Position numbers and translations under genes: made by a program. The notes beneath the pieces were generated by a model. It was not told where the DNA came from. It worked only from the letters and a program-made list of their open reading frames with translations, and searched no databases. A stretch of 5,687 nt of DNA from Betaproteobacteria bacterium HGW-Betaproteobacteria-20. Lineage in GTDB: Bacteria > Pseudomonadota > Gammaproteobacteria > Burkholderiales > Methylophilaceae. Shown one piece after another: positions 1-5,446 of this stretch. The first letter of the stretch is position 1, and each line of letters opens with the position of its first letter. Where the stretch lies: assembly GCA_002842195.1 (NCBI GenBank), contig PHCL01000103.1, forward strand, positions 1-5,687. The letters run 5' to 3'.

Positions 1-166
1 GCCAACTGGTGGTGCTGTAACATTTGGCAAAGGCGATTTAGTGACTTTTCCTGCTGGCATGACGGTCAGCTGGAAGGTCATCCAGCCGCTACATAAGCAT
101 TACCAGCTGGACGGCAACGCACTAAGCCAGGCTTTCAGACGCCTTATGGCAATTTTTAAACGCTAA
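1..166 (+). CDS. Cupin_3 (DUF861) domain protein, C-terminal fragment
   Basis: This is the 3' end of a gene whose start lies outside the window. The reading frame uses codons beginning at base 2, and TAA is at 164-166, giving 54 visible residues. The fragment contains GDLVTFPAGMTVSWKV followed by QPLHKHYQL. This is the closing half of the cupin_3/DUF861 barrel, whose family pattern is GD.v.fPaG...W.v..p.rKhY. The same fold occurs in EutQ and in (S)-ureidoglycine aminohydrolase, but most members are small proteins of unknown substrate. After the domain come about 18 residues of basic, amphipathic tail ending in FKR. The metal-binding residues of the first cupin motif lie upstream and cannot be judged, so no reaction is assigned. 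Although EutQ shares this fold, the gene is over 4 kb from eutBC with unrelated genes between, so I do not link them. Confidence 0.8.
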   Translation, partial: PTGGAVTFGKGDLVTFPAGMTVSWKVIQPLHKHYQLDGNALSQAFRRLMAIFKR

Positions 167-178
167 TCGCAGACTAGA

Positions 179-218
179 TGGGGTTAGGTTTAACTAACTC
201 CAGTCAGATTTATTTTTT
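179..218 (+). terminator. Possible terminator of the cupin gene
   Basis: Thirteen bases after the cupin stop codon is a hairpin with arms GGGGTTAG (180-187) and CTAACTCC (194-201). It has one G-U pair, a six-base loop, and an extra T179-A202 pair. A T-rich run (TTTATTTTTT, 209-218) follows, but six bases separate the stem from it, which is longer than in a classic intrinsic terminator. It is therefore only a probable terminator for the + strand. I see no matching T-run on the - strand side that would make it terminate fae. Confidence 0.4.
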
Positions 219-242
219 GCTTTAGCTATCACACCTTAAAAC

Positions 243-770
243 TTAAGCCTTATAGGTATGCGCAGCTAATGGATGCATTACCGCAAACTCTTGCGCAATC
301 ACTTCTGCAGGGCTTGGTGAACCTTCCACAGCGCGTTTTATCGCCAATTTAGTTGCCTCATAATTCCAGTCTTGTATTTTGGTATTATCTTCAGCGTCCC
401 AATGGATAAACACACCCACGCAAATAAATATATCATCGGCCTCCTCTATCGGGATCACGCCTTCTTTCACTGAATCTGCTACCGCCTCAGCAACACCGCA
501 TTGCGCAGGGCCAAACATTTGTACGGCCTGTTTAGCATTTTTAATATCGACTTTATTAAAAATCACCGTAGGCGGTTTAGCCATGAGATTTGGCGCCAGC
601 ACTGCAAGCAGTGCATTATCGCCACGTTTTTGATTGGTGAGCGTCAGGCAGAATGCCGTCTCGGCGGCGCTACCACGCGGCCCCATAATTAAATCGACAT
701 GTGCCACCTCATTACCGTCACCGACGAATGCCTCACCCACTAACACTTTATTTATTTTTACCGTTTTCAT
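243..770 (-). CDS. fae: Formaldehyde-activating enzyme (Fae)
   Basis: Fae condenses formaldehyde with tetrahydromethanopterin to methylene-H4MPT in the cytoplasm. This is the entry step of the H4MPT-linked formaldehyde oxidation pathway of methylotrophs. The 175-residue protein matches the usual length of about 170. Family motifs are [17 protein letters not shown] (residues 11-27; His24 corresponds to the invariant histidine proposed as the catalytic acid/base), [11 protein letters not shown] (30-40), [20 protein letters not shown] (71-90) and ICVGVFIHW (116-124). The start at 770 is preferred over an upstream ATG at 794 because AAAGG lies about nine bases before it, and family proteins begin close to the VGEA motif. 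The segment [10 protein letters not shown] (59-68) differs from the APNLPCKPNT I recall for the main Fae of Methylobacterium, so this may be one of the extra fae copies common in methylotrophs. nnrS lies 147 bases upstream on the same strand, and co-transcription is possible. Confidence 0.93.
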   Translation of the reverse strand: MKTVKINKVLVGEAFVGDGNEVAHVDLIMGPRGSAAETAFCLTLTNQKRGDNALLAVLAPNLMAKPPTVIFNKVDIKNAKQAVQMFGPAQCGVAEAVADSVKEGVIPIEEADDIFICVGVFIHWDAEDNTKIQDWNYEATKLAIKRAVEGSPSPAEVIAQEFAVMHPLAAHTYKA

Positions 771-917
771 GATAGTTGACCTTTCCACTTTCAAGCCCGA
801 TTAAGGCGTTAAAAAAACATGCAGACGAACTTCATTGCTAACAATAGTGGGACAGAGTTATCGGCGTGAAGTTGCAAAAAACCTGTGCTGATAAAAACTG
901 TGTGGCTATTCAGCTAA

Positions 918-2135
918 TCAACCATAAGCCCCGTCAATCCTGGGCTTTAGCAATATTGGCGCATATATCACAACAAAAACTGCAAAACTGAATATCCAAA
1001 AAATTGCAGCGATTAACACCCAGCTCGTATAAAACTGTGTGGTAAGCATAGGCACCATCGCGCGAAACACCGCACTGGCAACAATGCCGGCGAAAGCGAT
1101 GCCCATCCAAACGGATGGTTTTCTGATATCACGCCCGGTATGCCCCAAAGCGACGCGTGACATCATGCCAAGCGTCATTAGCCCAATACCTCCGACAGTA
1201 AAAATATGCAGCGTCAAAATGCTTAAATGAGTGTGCTGGGCATGAAGCCCATAGGCTTGTAAACCAAAAAATAAAAACCCGATATTGATCAGCCAGGCAG
1301 ATAAATACAAGCTCCATAACAAGGGTACGCGCCATATACCTACCGTATGCCAATTGCACAAACGATAGCCATTTAAGGCAAATAAAGTCCAGGCCAATGC
1401 CGTGGTTAAATTGGGGATTTGAGCAAAAATGCTATTGATGAATAAGGCGAGAAAAACCACCAAAATACTGAAATCCAGCCATATATATTGTTTTAGCTGG
1501 ACTTTCTCTGCCACGCCACGCTCGATAAAAAATGGAATAACGCGCCGGCCTAACATTAAAATAAGGCTGATAAACAGCAACACTGCGCCGTTAATGGCAT
1601 ATAACATGCCACTTGCAAGCACGCCATAGCAGCCGAGATAGAAAACCAGATTGCCAATCCATAACAAGAAAACTTTAGTCACTACGGCTAGCTGCTTCCA
1701 TTGCCTAGCTTGAATAATCGGCTTGGCAATCGCAAAGATTAACATCAGTCCGAACAGCAAATCTGCCGTGGCGGCCCACGGCAATAAAGCCGTTCCAAAC
1801 AAAAACAGCACCCTAGCCGCACACCAAAGCATAAATAAAATCATTAACGGCTTACCATGTAACGTGGCTATACCCGTCCAGTTTTTAACCGCAGTGAGTA
1901 AGAATCCTGCAATCACGGCCATGCCATAACCATATAGCATCTCGTGAGCATGCCACTGGCTAGTTGTTATATGGGTAATACTTATTGTGTCTAGAAAGAA
2001 ATAAACAAGCATCCACCATACGATTGAAACAACCGCAAAAATACCCGCCCCTAAGAAAAATGGGCGAAAGCCGAGGTTGAACAGTGCTAGTTTTTTTGCA
2101 CCAGCCTGCTCAGATTGATTCACTTGAATTTGCAT
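918..2135 (-). CDS. nnrS: NnrS family membrane protein
   Basis: NnrS is a polytopic inner-membrane protein, described as haem- and copper-containing, that is tied to nitric oxide tolerance and often co-regulated with denitrification genes. Its biochemical activity is not settled. The 405-residue product has about twelve hydrophobic segments and the family signatures: LGFRPFFL (21-28), WHAHEMLYGYGMAVIAGFLL (61-80) leading into TAVKNWTG, LGRRVIPFFIERG (195-207), and LHIFTVGGIGLMTLGMMSR (309-327) then VALGHTGR. The conserved histidines in the HAHEM, LHIFTVG and GHTGR motifs are all present. Start choice: an in-frame ATG exists at 2153, but it has no ribosome site. The ATG at 2135 is preceded by GGGAGA with ten bases between, so I call 2135. 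The gene is intact and transcribed divergently from the neighbouring glycosylase. No other denitrification genes are in view. Confidence 0.93.
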   Translation of the reverse strand: MQIQVNQSEQAGAKKLALFNLGFRPFFLGAGIFAVVSIVWWMLVYFFLDTISITHITTSQWHAHEMLYGYGMAVIAGFLLTAVKNWTGIATLHGKPLMILFMLWCAARVLFLFGTALLPWAATADLLFGLMLIFAIAKPIIQARQWKQLAVVTKVFLLWIGNLVFYLGCYGVLASGMLYAINGAVLLFISLILMLGRRVIPFFIERGVAEKVQLKQYIWLDFSILVVFLALFINSIFAQIPNLTTALAWTLFALNGYRLCNWHTVGIWRVPLLWSLYLSAWLINIGFLFFGLQAYGLHAQHTHLSILTLHIFTVGGIGLMTLGMMSRVALGHTGRDIRKPSVWMGIAFAGIVASAVFRAMVPMLTTQFYTSWVLIAAIFWIFSFAVFVVIYAPILLKPRIDGAYG

Positions 2136-2198
2136 AGCGGTTATATCTCCCATGCACTTTTAAAAAGCACCTGAAGTTTTGTGAGTTTGCCAAATTAC

Positions 2199-2213
2199 GT
2201 TGATAATAACAAC
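2199..2213. promoter_or_regulatory. Palindromic operator candidate in divergent region
   Basis: GTTGATAATAACAAC is a 15-base palindrome broken by one mismatched pair around a central A. It lies between the divergent nnrS and glycosylase genes and overlaps the putative -35 box of the glycosylase promoter. One half, TTGAT, matches the FNR/DNR half site. However, the full site is 13 rather than 14 bases between the outer TTG and CAA ends, so it is not a canonical FNR or NnrR box. Regulator unknown. Confidence 0.25.
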
Positions 2214-2227
2214 TTTGCTGATAATAC
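2200..2227 (+). promoter_or_regulatory. Putative sigma70 promoter for the DNA glycosylase
   Basis: TTGATA (2200-2205) and TAATAC (2222-2227) are separated by 16 bases and resemble a -35/-10 pair reading rightwards. Transcription would begin near 2234, giving a leader of about 38 bases before the ATG at 2272, with a good ribosome site (AAGGA, 2261-2265). This is a sequence match only. Confidence 0.45.
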
Positions 2228-2271
2228 CTTTACTATTGAGTCATTACCTTGATAAAGAACAAGGATAAATA

Positions 2272-2901
2272 ATGAATATTACTGCCAAGTTGCTGCAAGC
2301 TACAGACCACCTTGCCAATGTAGATGCAGACTGGGCGCGCCTGATAGCAACGGTTGGCGCCTGTACATTTGAAACTAAACCAGAACGCGAGCCTTATGAA
2401 GCCTTGGTGCGTGCAGTGGCTTATCAACAATTACACACCAAAGCGGGCGATGCGATTCTAGCCAGGTTTATCCAGCATTTTGACACAAATTCTGCAGGTA
2501 ATTTCCCAACACCTCAACAACTTATTGCCGCAGAATACGACAGTTTACGCGCTTGCGGATTTTCTGGCAGAAAAATTGAAACGCTCAAGGGCATTGCAGA
2601 AGGTGCGCTAAGCGGACTTGTGCCATCGCGTGAAGTTGCTGACACACTGGATAATGAGGCTTTAATCGAACGCCTGGTCACGCTTAAAGGCATCGGCCAA
2701 TGGACGGTGGAAATGATGCTGATGTTCACGCTGGCGCGCATGGATATTCTGCCAGCAGATGATTTTGGCATAGTAGAAGGCTACAGACGACTTAAAAAAT
2801 TAGAGGCTGCGCCTAAACGCAAAGAAATTGCCGAAATTGGCAAAGCCTGGGCTCCGTACCGTACCGTGGCTAGCTGGTATTTATGGCGTGTACCTAAATA
2901 A
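2272..2901 (+). CDS. DNA-3-methyladenine glycosylase II-like (AlkA/Mag family)
   Basis: This is a monofunctional base-excision repair glycosylase of the HhH-GPD superfamily, expected to remove alkylated purines such as 3-methyladenine. The helix-hairpin-helix is LKGIGQWTVEM (138-148). The following LPADDFGI (160-167) carries the catalytic aspartate, most likely Asp164 by comparison with the DD pair of E. coli AlkA. No catalytic lysine precedes the GIGQWT hairpin, as expected for a monofunctional enzyme. An early helix, EALVRAVAYQQLHTKAGDAI (43-62), matches the QQ-containing substrate-pocket region of the family, and the C-terminal WAPYRTVASWYLWR (193-206) is typical. At 209 residues it lacks the extra N-terminal domain of E. 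coli AlkA and resembles the short Mag-type enzymes. AAGGA sits six bases before the ATG, which supports the start. No Ada-type regulator or repair partner is adjacent. Confidence 0.9.
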   Translation: MNITAKLLQATDHLANVDADWARLIATVGACTFETKPEREPYEALVRAVAYQQLHTKAGDAILARFIQHFDTNSAGNFPTPQQLIAAEYDSLRACGFSGRKIETLKGIAEGALSGLVPSREVADTLDNEALIERLVTLKGIGQWTVEMMLMFTLARMDILPADDFGIVEGYRRLKKLEAAPKRKEIAEIGKAWAPYRTVASWYLWRVPK

Positions 2902-3045
2902 CCTGGGACAGCTATTCACGTTAGTAAGCTAAAACCGAACAACACAAGCAGGCGATTTTGCAGGCAAATTTTTGGCAACAACGAGCATTTTAAAGAGGTT
3001 TTTTCTCTGCTTAAATAGCATTAACAATCCTCGAGAGAATAATAC

Positions 3046-3082
3046 TGCTCTGTGAGCCTTTATCTACAAGGCTCACAGAGCA
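3046..3082. repeat. Perfect 15-bp inverted repeat with 7-base loop
   Basis: The left arm TGCTCTGTGAGCCTT (3046-3060) is exactly complementary to the right arm AAGGCTCACAGAGCA (3068-3082), around the loop TATCTAC. The stem has no mismatches and is GC-balanced. Neither side is followed by a T-run, so it is not a classical intrinsic terminator on either strand. It could be a stable RNA hairpin, an operator, or one copy of a dispersed palindrome. It lies 144 bases past the glycosylase stop and about 220 bases before the MFS start. Confidence 0.9.
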
Positions 3083-3242
3083 TCACTCAGGAAGGTGTGC
3101 TAAATTTAACCAAAATGGTTAGTGCGCCTAATCTATATCGGCAGAATCGCACTAGGTCAACGACGACTCATCGGCATGCGGCAATTGTTCAAAAATCACA
3201 GCATGCTTACTGCCTTATTCACTGCACTAACAGCGCAAGTTT

Positions 3243-3274
3243 ACCTGCAATTTTGTTTTACGGTTGCAGGTTTT
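3243..3274 (+). terminator. Weak terminator-like hairpin upstream of the MFS gene
   Basis: ACCTGCAA (3243-3250) and TTGCAGGT (3264-3271) form a perfect 8-bp stem with a 13-base loop, running directly into TTTT (3271-3274). The short T-run and large loop make it a weak terminator at best. It could insulate the MFS promoter just downstream, or be an operator. Confidence 0.3.
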
Positions 3275-3291
3275 AAAGCCTGATTTAATTT

Positions 3292-3297
3292 TATAAT
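3292..3297 (+). promoter_or_regulatory. Consensus -10 box immediately upstream of the MFS start
   Basis: TATAAT is a perfect sigma70 -10 hexamer ending six bases before the ATG at 3304. A normal start point seven bases downstream would be at or next to that ATG. No good -35 hexamer is seen at 16-18 bases; TTGCAG at 3264-3269 is 22 bases away. There is no ribosome binding site before the ATG, so a leaderless transcript is likely if this box is used. Confidence 0.5.
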
Positions 3298-3303
3298 GCT
3301 CCA

Positions 3304-4548
3304 ATGCGCATTTTTAACCATCCCATTTTCACACGTCATCATCATGCTTTTCTTAAGTTGCTCACCTTTCGCATTCTCATGGTGTTTGCCTATCAAATTA
3401 TGGCAGTCGCAGTGGGTTGGCATATTTACGAAATTACCCGCGACCCGTTAGCTCTTGGTTTAGTCGGCCTGGCTGAAGTCATTCCATATTTTGCTTGTGC
3501 GCTTTTTGCCGGCCATGCGGTTGATCACTATTATTCACGGCGTTTTTTTGGCACGCTTGCGGCTGTTACTTTAGGCATCAATGCACTCACACTTACCGCA
3601 ATTGCCATGGGCTTAATTGGCAACAGCGACAATGCCAGCTTATGGATTTACGGTTCGATTATGCTCACCGGTGTAGAACGCGCCTTTATTGCCCCAAGCT
3701 ACAACAGCTTATTTGCCCTTATTTTGCCACGTGAGGAATACGCCAAAGCCTCAGGCATTAGCAGCGCAGTTTTTCAGGCAGGCTTGATCATAGGCCCGGC
3801 ATTGGGCGGCTTGCTGATTGGCTTTGGCAGCAAAACGGCGGCGTATTCACTCGCCGCCCTGCTATGTGCAGGGGCAGCTATCGTCATGCGGTCAATTAAA
3901 ATAACAGAACCGCCACTAGCCGTTGATAGCCCGCCAGTATTTACCAGCATTGCGCAAGGTTTGCGCTTTGTGTATAGCAACCAAATCGTACTCGGTGCGC
4001 TTTCACTGGACATGTTTGCCGTGTTGTTTGGCGGCGCGGTCGCCATGTTGCCCGCGTTCATTCAAGACATTTACCACTATGGGCCAGAAGGCTTGGGCAT
4101 CTTGCGCGCGGCCCCGGCGGTGGGCGCCATTATGACCGGTATCTGGCTGACGCGTCACCCCATTAACCTGCATGCGGGCCGCTGGTTGTTAGCATCAGTG
4201 GCAGGCTTTGGTTTATGCATTATCGGCTTTGGCTTAAGCACCTATATTTGGACGGCTTGCGCACTGCTGGCGCTATCCGGTGTTTTTGATGGCGTTTCAG
4301 TCGTAATGCGCACCACTATTTTACAGCTCGCCACGCCAGACAATATGCGGGGCCGCGTATCCGCCATCAATGGCATATTCATTGGCTCGTCTAACGAACT
4401 GGGGGCGTTTGAATCTGGCGTGGCTGCGCGCTTATTGGGGCTGATACCATCCGTCATTTTTGGCGGAATGATGACCCTGACGATAGTGGGAATAACCGCA
4501 AAATTTGCGCCTAAATTGCGCAAGCTGGAACTGCATCAACTGCATTAA
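3304..4548 (+). CDS. MFS transporter (MFS_3 / EntS-like family)
   Basis: This is an inner-membrane major facilitator transporter, probably a proton-driven exporter; its substrate cannot be read from sequence. The 414 residues give about twelve hydrophobic segments, with a polar central loop near 196-216 dividing the two halves. Family marks are the first helix ending AVAVGWHIYEITRDPLALGL (34-53), a motif-A-like GHAVDHYYSRR (70-80) after the second helix, GLIIGPALGGLLIG (160-173), and NMRGRVSAINGIFIGSSNEL (347-366) leading into GAFESGVAA. The last two are typical of MFS_3 (PF05977) proteins. The motif-A loop departs from the usual GxLaDrxGRR, having His at the third basic position and Tyr-Ser for the last small residues. 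The start at 3304 agrees with the short cytoplasmic N-terminus of relatives, although no ribosome site precedes it. The stop codon overlaps that of convergent eutC, leaving no spacer between the genes. Confidence 0.9.
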   Translation: MRIFNHPIFTRHHHAFLKLLTFRILMVFAYQIMAVAVGWHIYEITRDPLALGLVGLAEVIPYFACALFAGHAVDHYYSRRFFGTLAAVTLGINALTLTAIAMGLIGNSDNASLWIYGSIMLTGVERAFIAPSYNSLFALILPREEYAKASGISSAVFQAGLIIGPALGGLLIGFGSKTAAYSLAALLCAGAAIVMRSIKITEPPLAVDSPPVFTSIAQGLRFVYSNQIVLGALSLDMFAVLFGGAVAMLPAFIQDIYHYGPEGLGILRAAPAVGAIMTGIWLTRHPINLHAGRWLLASVAGFGLCIIGFGLSTYIWTACALLALSGVFDGVSVVMRTTILQLATPDNMRGRVSAINGIFIGSSNELGAFESGVAARLLGLIPSVIFGGMMTLTIVGITAKFAPKLRKLELHQLH

Positions 4549-5357
4549 GCCCCATTCAAGCCCAGCGCCGCTTGACTGCCTATTTCCTGCACATCACTTT
4601 CATCTTTTAGCGCTACACCCGTCACTTTTAAGCGCATGGCTTCTTTTGCCAGCCAAAGCAGCTTTTTAGCTGCAGCAGCATATTGCAAGCCTTCTGGACG
4701 TACGTTTGAGATGCAATTGCGATCTGCGTCGCTTAGGCCAGCTTTAGGGTTATAGGTCAGATAAATTCCCAAACTATCAGGCGAGCTCAAGCCCGGGCGC
4801 TCGCCGATGAGCATGGCCACCATGCGTGCGTTAAGTGCTTGACCAATCTCATCGCCAATGGCAACACGCGCCTGCGAGGCAATTACCACTGGGCCTGTAT
4901 GCCAATTACCGGGTAAATGATTACGAATTTCAGCCAGCAATGGCGCTACATGGCGCGCGACGGCCAGCGAAGACAGCCCATCGCCAACCACTATTAAAAA
5001 GTCAATCGGCTTAGCCTGGCTTAAATTTTGCAGGCGCAACAGGCTTTGTTCGTGCAGCCTACGCCCCCAATCCGGGCGCAACAAATAGCTGGCGCGGTCT
5101 GGTGCCATGCTTTTGACCTGAACAGTAGTGAACTGTTGCGCTTTAATGTCCGCTACCAGCGCGTCTATATCGAGCGCTAAATGCACAGCATCGCGTGCCA
5201 TGGCATGTGCTAATCCAAAATCCAACACTTCTTTGGTGGGTAAACTGCTGCCGACACGGCCAATGGCAATGCGCGCACGGGTAAAGGTTTTAAGTTGTTG
5301 CCACGGGTCGGAGGATTGATGTGCCAAGGGTGCTGATGTATCGGGAGTTTTAGTCAT
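4545..5357 (-). CDS. eutC: Ethanolamine ammonia-lyase small (light) subunit EutC
   Basis: EutC is the small subunit of adenosylcobalamin-dependent ethanolamine ammonia-lyase, which converts ethanolamine to acetaldehyde and ammonia. Together with EutB it helps bind the cobalamin cofactor. The 270 residues are complete, with family motifs TRARIAIGRVGSSLPTKEVL (26-45), LAHAMARDAVH (49-59), FLIVVGDGLSSLAV (120-133), VIASQARVAIGDEIG (158-172), LIGERPGLSSPDSLGIYLTY (183-202) and GLSDADRNCISNVRPEGL (207-224). The first 18 residues are variable and Ser/Pro-rich. I see no strong sign of the amphipathic N-terminal targeting helix used for microcompartments. AAAGGA sits about six bases before the ATG at 5357. 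eutB lies 89 bases upstream on the same strand, so a eutBC operon is expected, with a repeat-like element between the two genes. The 3' end overlaps the MFS gene by four bases in convergent orientation. Confidence 0.96.
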   Translation of the reverse strand: MTKTPDTSAPLAHQSSDPWQQLKTFTRARIAIGRVGSSLPTKEVLDFGLAHAMARDAVHLALDIDALVADIKAQQFTTVQVKSMAPDRASYLLRPDWGRRLHEQSLLRLQNLSQAKPIDFLIVVGDGLSSLAVARHVAPLLAEIRNHLPGNWHTGPVVIASQARVAIGDEIGQALNARMVAMLIGERPGLSSPDSLGIYLTYNPKAGLSDADRNCISNVRPEGLQYAAAAKKLLWLAKEAMRLKVTGVALKDESDVQEIGSQAALGLNGA

Positions 5358-5367
5358 CTTTTTCCTT

Positions 5368-5436
5368 TGTCATTGCGAGTACGACCGGCAATCTCGTGGC
5401 GATTCTAAGAAGATTCTGACTGCTGTCAGAATGACA
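5368..5436. repeat. Palindromic repeat-like element between eutB and eutC
   Basis: This is a 69-base segment with inverted ends TGTCATT (5368-5374) and AATGACA (5430-5436). Inside are a perfect 8-bp hairpin, ATTCTGAC-TGCT-GTCAGAAT (5413-5432), and an imperfect palindrome around GCGAG/AATCTCGTGGCGAT (5375-5404). GATTCT occurs twice (5401, 5412). The phrases TGTCATTGCGAG and CAATCTCG, and TTCTGAC with AGAATGACA, are typical of short dispersed palindromic (MITE/REP-like) repeats in many bacterial genomes, from general knowledge. It occupies 69 of the 89 bases between the two genes and ends directly at the eutC ribosome site (AAAGG, 5363-5367). Confidence 0.65.
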
Positions 5437-5446
5437 GGGGAAATAA

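Larger units (their letters stand above)
2902..3303. other. 402-base intergenic region with several inverted repeats
   Basis: I find no credible gene here. A GTG-started frame at 3052-3276 encodes 74 residues of low-complexity, Thr/His/Asn-rich sequence with no family resemblance, no ribosome site and a start inside a hairpin arm. The stretch contains a perfect 15-bp inverted repeat (3046-3082) and AACCA/TGGTT arms around 3108-3120. It also has two competing pairings of the same segment: TAGTGCG at 3120-3126 with CGCACTA at 3149-3155, or GTTAGTGC at 3118-3125 with GCACTAAC at 3224-3231. A terminator-like hairpin lies at 3243-3274, and the promoter of the next gene is at its right end. No clear intrinsic terminator follows the glycosylase stop codon. 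Confidence 0.6.

Noticed and set aside
1..166. Cupin fragment as EutQ linked to the eut genes
   Set aside because: The fold is shared by many small proteins, the gene is on the opposite strand and over 4 kb from eutBC, and the fragment is too short to tell subfamilies apart.
771..794. Longer Fae start at the ATG at 794
   Set aside because: The added residues overlap the AAAGG ribosome site of the ATG at 770 and extend beyond the normal Fae N-terminus.
795..917. Promoter or terminator between nnrS and fae
   Set aside because: TTGTTA with a 17-base spacer to CATGTT matches too poorly. The GCTGA/TCAGC pairing after nnrS has only 5 bp and a large loop, so neither could be supported.
2136..2153. 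Longer NnrS start at the ATG at 2153
   Set aside because: No ribosome site precedes it, whereas GGGAGA sits at good distance from the ATG at 2135. The extra six residues add no family similarity.
2151..2173. NsrR-like site (GTGCTTTTTAAAAGTGCAT on the - strand) just upstream of nnrS
   Set aside because: NsrR control of nnrS is plausible, but only about 11 of 17 positions fit the ATGYATTT-N-AAATRCAT pattern as I recall it, the match is one-sided, and the symmetric core is merely a T/A run.
2980..3012. Intrinsic terminator for the glycosylase (AGAG-T-run-CTCT)
   Set aside because: The stem is only four base pairs and the T-run lies in the loop rather than after the stem.
3052..3276. Possible 74-residue protein on the + strand starting with GTG
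   Set aside because: The start lies inside the arm of the perfect inverted repeat and has no ribosome site. The protein has no recognisable motif or hydrophobic pattern and is most likely a chance frame.
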